Position numbers and translations under genes: made by a program. From Anodontia alba (Eukaryota; Mollusca; Bivalvia; Lucinida; Lucinidae), in NCBI GenBank assembly GCA_964016985.1, contig OZ024826.1:41407219-41471218 (forward strand): DNA of 64,000 bases. Reading direction: 5' to 3'. Shown here piece after piece: positions 1 to 12,100 of this stretch. The notes beneath the pieces were generated by a model. It did not search any database and was not told the DNA's origin. It saw only the letters and a program-made list of their open reading frames with translations. The stretch's first letter is position 1, and every line of letters begins with the position of its first letter.

Positions 1-114
1 AACTTTGACATCACAGCTGATGGTGTATTAGATCTGATAGTGGGACGTGATGATGGGCTAGTGGAGGTGTACAGCTATGATGAGGCTGATGAACCCATAC
101 ACAGATACACACAT
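1..114 (+). CDS. BBS7: BBS7 exon a (window-truncated at 5' side)
   Basis: Reads [20 protein letters not shown] and on to IHRYTH, a beta-propeller blade. The donor is GTAAGT at 115-120. The exon ends on a codon boundary. Its true 5' boundary is outside the window. Confidence 0.95.
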
Positions 115-3100
115 GTAAGTCTACCTGCCCAGGGCCCAGTTGTTCAAAGCATCGTTAGCCTAACAAGCTTGTTAGTGGTCAAAATGTTAACTGTTCTAGT
201 AAGTACAATATCTAATTCACAGGTATTTTTGCTGAAAAAATGTGAGTAGCTTTTGCAAATGCAAAAGCTACTCACATTTTTTCAGCAAAAATATTAGTGT
301 ATATGCCATATTTGATGATCAAAGTTTTAACAATACACTAACTAACGACATCATTAGTTTTGAACAACTGGGCCCAGATATTTATCTTGTTTCTTTAGTC
401 TGTTGAATATGAGGAATAGTAAGATAGATATGTTTATTATTTCTCTGCACAAACATATGAGTACCCTCAACATACGTTTATGAGGGTATGAGGGGAAAGT
501 TAGAAAAATATTTACCTGATAACCCCTGTTACCCGGAGCTATGCTTATTGGTCCAAATATTTAGAGTAAATATGACTTTAAAAATGTATTGTTATACTGC
601 TGTAGAGCAGAGTTCTGGATAAAAGATGTATAAATGTGAAAAATATTATATGTGCAGAGAACATTTATAATAGGTTACTTATAAGTATTGCTTTTACCTA
701 TCTATGTGCAGTGATCCTAACTTATAATCAAAATAATACAATTGTCTTGCACATTGACAATGTGCAGGATGGGAATTTTATCATATTTACCCCTACAGTT
801 TGATCAGGACATACATTATTTGCCATGGAGCCAACTGTCTTTTAGACACAACACTAGACTTATTGAACAGTCTTGTTCACATTTGAGCCAGTGCACAACA
901 AAACTGTGCAACCAGCAAAGACTCAGATCATCCGCACAGTCTGATCAGAGACTTTACTGATCACATGTGCCTTCTACAGCCTCCGGGCTATCCAAAGAGG
1001 GATAAACAAGAACCCTTGCCATACTGGGTGGTTGTACAGGCTGATCTGAGTCTTTGCTGATTACACAGGTTTTATTCTAAGTTTTTTCGTGCCCTGGCTT
1101 ATTTAATAAGAAGCTGGATGTACTGTATGTGGGGGAATAGTATCTAAATATTTAACTTATTTCCCACTAGTGGCAATTTTTGTCATCTGCTGATAACCTT
1201 TCCAAACAGTTTGGACCCAGATCAGGCCTTGACAAAATGTCTGGCCTGATCTGGAGCCAAACTGTTTGTAACTCTGATGGTAATCCTGAAAGATTTTTTT
1301 GTAAAAGTTAATTTTGAAAAAAATAATCCACAGACAGCAAAAAAAAACATGCAAAATTGCCTCTCCTTCAGTTTGCATGAAATGTCAAACTCTGCATTAG
1401 ATAAAAGAAAAAAAAATGTCATTATTTTGTTGCCAGCTAAATCCCAGAGACAGTAATACACTACAACCTCTTTATAACATGGTTCATTATAACACGGTTT
1501 TGGATATAATACGGTTCAAAGATTGATCCCAAAAATGTATAGATTATATTGAAAAATGACCATAAATGGTCATTTTTCAATATAATCTATACATTTTTGT
1601 TTGGATATAACACGGTTGTTTAACTAACACAGTTTATGCTATGGACCCCAACAATAGTGTTATTGAGGTTGTGGTGTAATTGCAATATTCTTAATTTTAT
1701 TTAAAAAAAAAAAAAAAAACTGTTCAAATTGCAAGTGACAGAGCCAACCCTTTCACATAGTGTATATTTACAAGTATGGTATTTGATAATTTCAGACATG
1801 TAGTGAAAGTATAACATCAGTCCAGGGAGGTGTAGTGGCTACTGCAGGATATGATGAGATTGTCTGCTCCACCTATGCAGGTATGCAATTCATTTAGTAT
1901 AACTTGAGATAAAGGGGATGCCCAAATAAACATTTTACTTCTCTACAGATATATACATTGTAAATTGTGGATTCTCTTTAGAATTGCCATGCTTAGGCAA
2001 TTGAAATAGGTATCCAAATTGTAAATCAAGGTACAGAAATAGAATATCCAAACTTTTTGGTCAAATGAAAGTGTCTTACTTTGAGCTACAGAATTGAGGA
2101 ACAATGTGGGAAAAATGCCATACATGTATGCAAACAATGAAGATTCAAAAAGTCTGTGCATTATCACAGTCTAATCAGCTGTCTGTCTAATCAGCATAGC
2201 TTTTAAGAGGACTGCATACACTTTCAGGGAAGGTAACTTCTAAATGTTTTTTTGGCTCCCATCTGAAAATAGGTCTACTCTAAAACAAGATTTGCTCCCC
2301 TTTTCAGTTGCAGCTTGGTGTGCAGGAATGTGAACAGAAAGTCCCAAAAATTGTCACCCTTGTAAAACAGTGCTGGAAAAATTGACCAGGGCCCAGTTGT
2401 TCAAAGCATCATTAGCTTAATAAGCTCATTAATGACAAACGTGTTAACTGTTGTAGCTAAGGCGATTTCAAATACATTGATATTTTTGCTGCAAAAATGT
2501 TAGTAGCTTTTGCAAAAGCTACTCATATTTTTTCAGCTAAAAATATCAATGTATTTGTCATATTTCAAGATAGAAATTTTAATGGCACATTAGCTAACGA
2601 TTTTGTTAAGGTTTGAACAACTGGGCCCAGATGTATTTGGTCCCCACCAAAGGGCCTGAGCAGAAAGTGGGGATATGCAGACTCGTCTAGACCTTCCAAG
2701 ATGCATCTGTGTTGCTGAGCAGTTAGCACTTCTGACTTGGGATCACTAGGTCCCTGGCTCAAATTGCTTAAGGCTGAATTCAGCTCACGACTGTATGGCT
2801 CTTCATTGCATACAGCCTATTATTGTCAACCATTCATTGTCTCAGTATGACTTTAATGCTGAACCAGCCACACAGTGCAAAACTGTCTGGGCATATGCGA
2901 TCAGTGAAGATCCAGATCGGCATGTGCATCTTCACAGTCTTCGCGAAAACTGCAGGACTGTCTGACAAAACCGGCAAATTCTGTTTTGTCCTGCAAAAAT
3001 TTTCGGCCTGTCTGACAGCTGTCCTGCAAACTTTTTTCATTTTTAAAAAATTTCATTCACATTTTTGGGTAAAAAGGCACTAAATCACTATCATCTGAGC

Positions 3101-6100
3101 ACTAAAATTATATTTTCTAATGCTAAGTTGTTATCAGTTGAAACCAAAATTTGTCTGTCCTGTAGATTTTCCCTCTGTTCTGGAGAAAATTTCTGTCTCA
3201 CTGACAGCTGTCCTGTAACACTTCAAAAGTTTTCGCGAAGACTGTCTTCACCTTCTGATCAGGGCCTTCTCTGTCAGCTAACAGAATCATTGGGTACTAC
3301 AGCATGAATGGTTGGAATATAAAGGCCTGTATGGTACTTTGGACATGCACAAGATGATCGGAATATGCATGTTTTGACCCTGTTTGAATGCACTTATTTC
3401 ATTTGAAGCGGCCCATATCATCATTATCAAGACATTAGCATGTCACATATCATAGGTTTAGACAAGAGGGGTATCAGGTCAAAATTTTTTTTTATTTCTT
3501 CATGAAAACATATGTTGTGGGTACTCATTAGAAGTGCCTCAATGGGGCACTTCTAAGGAATACCCACAACATATGTTTTCATGAAGAAATGAAAAAAAAT
3601 ATCAGTACTTTTAGATTGAAAAAAGCGCCTTAACTAGAGCTATGCATGATATGCCCCAAAGACACCTTTCATATGGTATAGCTTAATTACATTGGAATAC
3701 TTGTACCAAAAATTATACATTGCTAACTAATTGCCGGCCTCGGTGGCTCAGTTGGATGCGCCGTCCGACTGGAGACCAGGAGGTCGCGGGTTCATCCCCT
3801 GCCGAGGTCGGCAACATTGTTTCGTGGAGATTGATCATGAAATATTTTCTACGGTCATTCTCCCCCTTCCGCTGATACAAGAAGGGCAGCTGTCAGTTTC
3901 TGGCGAAAGAATGTGCACAATACTGGTTAACCGCTTAGAGGACTAAGCCTGCCCAGTAAACGTGTGGTTAGGTAAACTGACTGCGCTCGACATGACCCCA
4001 TTGGGTTGACTGGGCCGTAAAACCTCAACACAAACAATTCTGAACTAATGAGGAGATGGAAAAATTCAGTGAAAGAATATCATATTTACACTAAGTACAT
4101 GTATTCGGAGACCATATATCTCCTGACCATACTTAGCCTAAAATTAAAAAAAATCCATTTTGTCTAGCTCTTGATTTGCTTAAAAATTCTCAGACATTAT
4201 ATTTTACAGCATCTGACCTGTGTCTGCTCCATTTGTACAAGCCTGTCTTTCTAAATACTTAGGGTAAATATGGTAATGTGTTTGAATTGTATGGTTAGAT
4301 GTAACTGTAAATGTATCTGAAACATTTCTAAGAAAATATGGGTGAATTCTAGACTTTGTTGTTTGTTCTTTTCAAATTGAATGTAAAGTTACTTTTCACT
4401 AAACTTCATATGTCATAAAATTTTTAGTTTTTCCCTTTATTACTGTCTCAATTTTTCAGTATTTCAGACAGGGTAAAATGACTTAATCTGTCAAAAGATT
4501 TTATGGAGCTCTATTGACCCTAATCAAAATACAGACATGCTTGAGCAGTTAGTATAGGTATGGATCAGATCTGGTTTGATCTGGTCCTACATCTTTGTCT
4601 CGGGTGTGTTGGATAAATATGAGCCAGGGCACGACAAAACCTACAATACAAATTGTATTGTGTGACCAGCAAAGACTCAGCTCAGCCTGCAGATCTGTGC
4701 AGTCTGATCAGAGTCTTCACTGATCACGTGCCTTCTAAAGCCTCCAGGCTATCCAAAGAAGGACAATCGAGAACCCTTGCCATACTGTGTGGATGTATAG
4801 GCTGATCTGAGTTTTTGCTGATCACACAGGTCTAATTGTAGGTTTTGTCATGCACTGGTGCATATGGTTCCTTAGCTAAATTTGAGCATTTTATTTCCCT
4901 ATTGTTTGGTGAAAAAAGGTCCCATATGGTTCATGTATTGTTTGTACAAAGTATGTGAGAGGTTATGATGAACTTTGGGACTTTGTTGACTTAAACAAAA
5001 GTTAATAGTTCTGTAGAACATTACCTATGACAGGTTGGATATTTTCACTGACATCGGAGAGCAAAGTGAAGCAGGGTGGCCCAGGTACCTCAGTACTAAC
5101 TGAAGAAGGACGAGACAAGATGTTGACTCTTAGGTACCCATCATATAGTGGGCAGTTGCAATTGATGCATTTTCACTTTTGCTTTTTGTAGTGTTTTTCC
5201 ATGTAGCTCTGGATAAAGGCTGTTTTCAAATTTATGTTTTGGTTAATTATGCACGATAAGATATCTTGAGCCGGCCTCGCTGGCTCAGTTGGATGCGCCG
5301 TCCGACCCACTGGAGACCAGGAGGTCGCGGGTTCAACCCCCGCCGAGGTCGGCAACATTCTTTCGTGGAGATTGATCATGAAATATTTTCTACGGTCATT
5401 CTCTCCCTTCCGCTGATTCAAGAAGGGCAGTTGTCAGTTTCTGGTGAAAGAATGTGCACAATACTGGTGAACCGCTTAGAGGACTAAGCCTGCCCAGTAA
5501 ACGTGTGGTTAGGGAAACTGACCGCGCTCGACATGACCCCACTGGGTTGACTGGGCCGTAAAACCTCAACACACACAAAAAAAAAAAAGATATCTTGTGG
5601 GTACACATTGGAATTGCCTCAATGAGGCAATTCCAATAAGTACCCACAAGATATGTTTCAGTGCAAATAAACAAAATTGGGATCATTTATCATCACTGTT
5701 TTTGTTTCTGTCTGGAGCTATTTTTGCAATTGTATTTGTGGTAACAAGTTTCTGGGCCTAGTTGTTCAAAACTTAAAGAAGTTGCTACTTAATTTGATGT
5801 CAAAATCTCTATCTTGAAATATGGCAAATACATTGATATTTTTTTGCTGAAAAAAAATGTGAGTAGCTTTTGCTTCACATTTTTGCAGCAAAAATATCAA
5901 TGTATTTAAAAATACCTTAGCTACAACAGTTAATGAGTTTGTCATTAATGAGCTCGTTAAGCTCGCAATGCTTTGAACAACTGGGCCCTAGTGTTTTTTT
6001 ATATTTTGCTATAGTAAAACTTCAATGACTTGAACACCGATGGCTTATTTACAGTGGCGGATTCTACCTAGTACTTAGGAATTTCTCCCAATAGCACAAG

Positions 6101-9100
6101 AAAACAAATATTTAGGGATATTTTTGGGTTTTTCTTTGTTTTGTCTGAAAATGTATATTGTGTATACCAATTAGTATTGCCTTATTGAGGCAGTTTTAAT
6201 GTGTACACTCAACATACCATTTTATAGAAGATCAAAAAACGTTCCTAAATTACCCCCATTTGCCACCTGACCTGGCGCTATGATTAATCCCCAGTGGCTC
6301 GAACTACCCATGTCTATACCCATGAACAAATTTGCATGGTCCCAAAGATGTTTGACCCATTGAAGTGCAACTGTATTATTAAAACTGAGCCCCAACAAGC
6401 AGAACAGTACTGTGCCTTGTCTGAGCCATGTCATCCATCAGACATAGCACCAGTTAAGGCGCTTTTTTCAATCCAAAAGTATTGATATTTTTCTTATTTC
6501 TCCACGAAAGTGTATGTTGTGGGTACTCATTAGAAGGGCCTCACCGAGGCGCTTCTAATGAGTACCCACAACATATGTTTTTGTGGAGAAATAAGAAAAA
6601 TATTTACCAGATACCCTCCCTTATCTAGACCTATGCATCAGATAAGCTGTCTTCAGTCGTAGACAAAGAGAAAAGATTCCAAATAGCCAGTGAAGCTGGA
6701 CAGTCCAATTGGACCCTCTGCTATATGTGAACAGATACTGCAGTATGCAATGAGTCTGCACAAATGTGCAGGTTCATCTGGGCCTTTGTTGTCCAGGTGT
6801 ACCATGAAGGTGTGTTTCCTCATAGTACTGTTCGAGGGTTGAGCGCAAGACTGGCGTAAGTCAGATGGTTGTTTTTCCCCAAACCTAATCTCCTCACCAT
6901 GAAGGTGTTATGAAGATTACAACATTTCTTTCTGTAAACAATGAAAATTTAGGTGCCATTGCTCGTATGAGCAATGGCACCTAAATTTGCATTGTTTACA
7001 AAGGGGTCCAAGTTGCCCCTAAACAAGGGTTTCAAAAATATGTTTGAGTTACTATAGTCTTGCGCTCAACCCTCGTATTGATGTGGGAAATTCTCAGTAT
7101 CTGATTAGCCATATTATGACATCAGTTGATTTGAACTGCAGCTTTCTGAGACACTGTCTACACCTAATAGTACCTTTATGGAGAATAGCATAGGCAATCT
7201 AGGTTTGCACAGTTCGCATTGGCAACAGTGTACAGTTTTGCTTGTCTCAGCTCATCTGAAGCTTACTGGGGGGGGAAAAAAAGCTGCAAGTTTCCTTTCA
7301 TGTATGCCAGATCACCTCTGTAAAGGCGGTCCACTCTCAAAGGACAGTTTGCTTCCAAGGGGAGCAACTCTTTCCCTTTAGTGTAGGCCTCTTTTTAGAA
7401 GGGTAGCAAAACCATTTGACAGGTGTCTTTGCTGTTTTCACTTTGGGTATGGTTGTATTTCCCCACAGCATGGTTCTGGTTCTTTTTATAGTTTTTCCAC
7501 CTTACAGTATGCTGGCACAGTGATACTATTTTTAGATAACATTTAAAATTTATCCATTACCACTGTGTGTGCAAATTCAGAAGACAACAAATGGATGATA
7601 TTTTTCTTATTTTTCCCAGAAAATAGGTTTTGATCTTTCATGCATCTTACCTTTACTGAAAAGTAAAAAAATCTGGGAATTTAAAAAAAAAAAAAAAAAA
7701 AAGAAGCAAAGTGTTTCCTTTTAGAGTAGATCACTTACAAAGGTAAACAAAACAGTTTTGACAGAGTTGCTTTCCTTGAATTTGTAGCAATTCCCCTTAA
7801 AAAAAAAAAAAAAATGATGAAATACAGTGTATGTATATTTGACTGAAGGTAAACAAATGAAGAATCCAGTGTTAAGGTTTAGTTTGGCTTCTTTGACTAA
7901 AGCCATATGTTCCCAAAATAAAAAGTAAAAAAAAAAAAAATATCAAACTTATTAAATAGGTTTCATGAATTATGCAATAATAATAATAATAATAAAAATA
8001 ATAGTAATAATATTCACTTAATACAGGCTGTGTTTTTGTTTAAGTTTTGATTTTGTATACATGCTTATTTACTACAACCTCTTTATAACACAGTTCTTTA
8101 TAACACGATTTTGGATATAACACGGTTCAAAGATGGATCCCAAAAATGTATAGATTATATTGAAAAATGACCATAAATGGTCATTTTTCAATATAATCTA
8201 TACATTTTTGTTTGGATATAACACGGTTGTTTAAATAACAGGGTTTGTGCTATGGACCCCAACAATAGTGTTATAAAGAGGTTGTGGTGTAAATAGGTTG
8301 AAATTCATGAATTATGCAATATTCACTTAATACAGGCTGTGTTTTTTTTGAAGTTTTTATTTTGTATACATGCTTATTACCATTTAATTGCTTTCAGTAA
8401 CCCCAAGAAAAGCTGTTTTATCAATTAATACTAACATTTTCTTCCAAATTTCAGGAAATATTTATTCAGCAGCTTTAGTCTCACATTTCTTCTTGTTTAT
8501 GTTACCGCGGTGTTACATCAGAAATATTTAATAATATCAGCCACCATGTGTGAATAGATGTGTTTGGGTCAAAAGGGAAAGCCTCTGTGCAGTCTAATGA
8601 GGAATTTGATGTCTAATAACTTACGAATGTGAAGGTAATCTAGTGTGAAAAATGTGCATGTTAATCAACAATTGACGGTATATTTATATGCCACAATGTT
8701 AAGTATACATGCAAGAAATTGTGGACCAACTTATACAGGTAAATTTTTATTGCAACAGAAAAAATCAGGTACTAACCTTCCTTTTCTTTGTATTTCAAAA
8801 GTGTTGCATTTCTATTTTTAGTTTATAGTATATATTATGGATTGATTCAATATTATAATAGATGATTGTTAAGTTCCTAATTAGACTGCAGATGCATATC
8901 CATCTTGTCTGTATCCTCATTGTTTATGTGGCTTCTCCAAGAATATATATAACTCAGGCCTCCTAGCGAAACCTATAAAACCTATAATAACCTATAATTT
9001 TGTGTCAAACCTATAAAACCTTTATTTTGTTCATATAACCTATAAAAAGCCTGTATTTTCATGAAAAAACCTATATTTTTCACTTTTTGAACCTTCTCGC

Positions 9101-12100
9101 GACTTAACCCTAACTTTTCTTCAAAATGCCCTACTATTTTTACTTTTTAGTCCCAAAAAAGTGATGAAAACTGTCAAGAAATTGTATTTTTTTCCTTGCT
9201 CGCTTCGCTCGCTCGGACTATGTAAAATTCAGATCAACTTTATCTGAATAATTGTGGTGCAAAAATTCATCAAATATTTTTTCTTCAGTTTTAAATCTCT
9301 ATGTGAGTTTGGAAGAACCTTTTTTAGCCTATATTTTTTATTGAAAAACCTGTAAATAACCTATATTTTGATTAAGAAGAACCTACATAAAAACCTATAT
9401 TTTCAAAGTGGGCCACTAGGAGGCCTGATCACTTGTTTTCAGCAGTAGTGTAGCTATGTAGTTTTTCACTGTATAGTATACATTGTGCATACTGGGTTTT
9501 TATTTGTTAAACATTTAGCATGATGGGTAAAAATTTCAGCAGACAACAATTTTAAATATTTTTCCTATTTTTCCCAGAAAACAAGCTTTGGCAGAGCCTA
9601 TTTTCAGAGCCTGTTTTCTTGGAAATTAAATAAAATATATACATTACGAAAACACACCTATGCAAATATGTAGAAAATTTCACCTCCCAAAACAGAAACA
9701 TTTCAGATAAAAACCTCTGATATTTTTCATATATCTGCTAAAAACATAGATTGTGGGTACTCATTAGAACCACCTTGCCGAGGCAGTTCTAAAGAGTACC
9801 CACAAGCTACGTTTTTGAGCAGAAATAAGAAAAATAATGTATACCACTGTAACCCCAGCTTTACTGTATAAAAGTGGGGTTTAAGGGGGTCAAAATTGTA
9901 TAGGCATGTTTTTGTGATGTATTCATCATTTGCTGAATTAGCCCAAAGGGTAGTAAAGTTTAATGTTTATTATGGGTATGTTTTTTTTTTTCACAATTTG
10001 TTTCCGTAGGCTGGGTGTTAGGTTTAACCACAGAACAACAAACAAAGGCTATGGGTCCAACGGATGTGGTGGTGTCAGCAGCAGCAGTAAATAAAATATC
10101 ACATCTTAAGTAGGTTCTTGATAGTTTTGTCTTTCTAATCAGTGGGAAATGGTTTGAAGAATGAATTAGTTAGACTAGATAATTTATTGGTTTATGGCAT
10201 AGAAGCTAATACACTGTAACAATGCAATAGATAAGGTGCTTTTTTTTCATTCAATAATTGCTGATATCTTTCTTATTTCTCCATAAAAACATATGTTGGG
10301 ATATTCAATAAAAGCGCCTCTTTTAAGCACTCCTAATAAGTACCCACAAAATCCATAAAGATAAGAAAAATATTATGTGGATACCCCCTCTTGTCTGGAG
10401 CTATGATTATAGAATCTAATACCTGCTGCATCAACAATCCTGTTCTACAGTATCTGTCTTGTTTGGAACCAGTAGTTATCAGAGCTGTGGATAAGGTCCT
10501 GTTTACAACACAAAAAAAAACTTTAAAAAATGTCAGGTTTGATCCTCACCATGTCTGGTGACATTCTTTCACGTAGATGGATCATGAAATATTTTCCATG
10601 GTCATTCTCTTCCTTGTGCTGATTCAAGAAAGCCAATTCTCAGTTTCTGGTGGAAGAATGTGCACAAGTTCTGATTAATAGCTTAGAAGACTAAGGTAAG
10701 CCTGCCCAGGAAAAGTGTGGTCAGGTAAATTGACACAACCTTAATTATAATAGTGTTGACTGGGCCGTTAGTATCCAAACCAATTTAACCCTTGTTCTGC
10801 TGAATAAATTAAGATGCCACACCTACTTCTAATTTTCAGCCAATCAGATTACTTGATCAGTGTTCTTGCTATATACTCACATACTTACATGCAAACAGTG
10901 CAGATCCAGATCAGTTGGCTTCTTCAGAAGCCAACTGATCTGGATCTACACTGTTTGCAAAGGCAGGGTATATCCGGGTTCAGCAGGACAAGGGTTAAAA
11001 AGTGTTGATATTTTGCTTATTTCTCTGTGAACACTAATGTTGTGGATACAACATACTCATTAGAAGTACATTTGTAACATTTTACATTATTTGCTTTACC
11101 AACAAAACGATCAACATGGAAAGTGCATACTCTGAATAATGAAAGAAAGAGTGTTGCACTCTATTGTGTGTTGTTTGTTTAGACTTTGCCTGTGCTATTT
11201 AATAAATTAATGTTTACTCTCCCTGAGCAGAAAACAAATTGTTGACAATACATGTATAGTTAGGTTCCAATATAGAAATTTTGCTAACCCTAAAAACAGA
11301 AGGATATATGATTTATTTTGATATGGGAAGTTTGCATATGCCTGTATATAAAACAACTGGATGGCAGATATGTATTCATTTAATTTTGCAAAAACAGGCT
11401 AGTTTCTACAGAGGCGCACTTGATACATAACAAATTCTGTGTTTATAAAACCTTGATTATTCAAATAAAGTTCATAGAAAAGAAAGAAAAAATGCTCAAA
11501 ACAGAAAATATAATGTTTATTTTCTCATGTGCATATGCAACTATGAAGCCAAAAGTAACACTGAGGCTGTTTTCTGCATTCCAGGGTGCGTATCCTGGTT
11601 TACTACCTGAAACAAATTTTAAAAGTGTGCATGCAAACTGTATTTCAAATACACCTACCGTTTTCCATGTCATTTATACAAAGGTTCATAGAAATGGATT
11701 AACACCAAAAAATGTTCCATTGCAGATTCAATATAGCTGCTACAATAAGGTACAGGAAAATGCTTGTTTTGGAAAGTTTACAAAACCATTTCGAATGACA
11801 CATTTTAAATTTTACCAGATACATTTCGGGTGCTTATGCCGATTTTCCTATTTGATTAATTCATATACAGTACAGTTTTATACTTTTGTAAGTCATAAAA
11901 ATACATGATGAGGGAGTTTTTGCAAGTTTTGTTATGTCCACAATTCTAAAACATGTGTTGACGGACATAATTATGTATGAAGACCAAACACAATAAGTCA
12001 AATAATATCAAAACACAATAAGTCAAATAATTTCAAACAAAATTGTTCATCCAAATTTCCTAGAATACAAGGCGTTTAACAAAATGCGACAAGAATTTAA

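Noticed and set aside
3732..3810. SINE heads as working tRNA genes
   Set aside because: A and B boxes are present, but the cloverleaf is incomplete and a SINE body and tail follow.
5040..5150. Exon-like stretch with a GTACCT donor-like site
   Set aside because: BBS7 exons b and c join in frame without it and nothing matches the family; no good acceptor.
5266..5487. Open frames over SINE copies (also 3731-3946, 36613-36855, 48231-48512)
   Set aside because: They overlie pol III SINE sequence and recur only because the SINE recurs.
11420..11908. 162-codon open frame in the BBS7 intron
   Set aside because: No recognisable domain, low-complexity AT-rich composition, unspliced inside an intron; best explained by chance.
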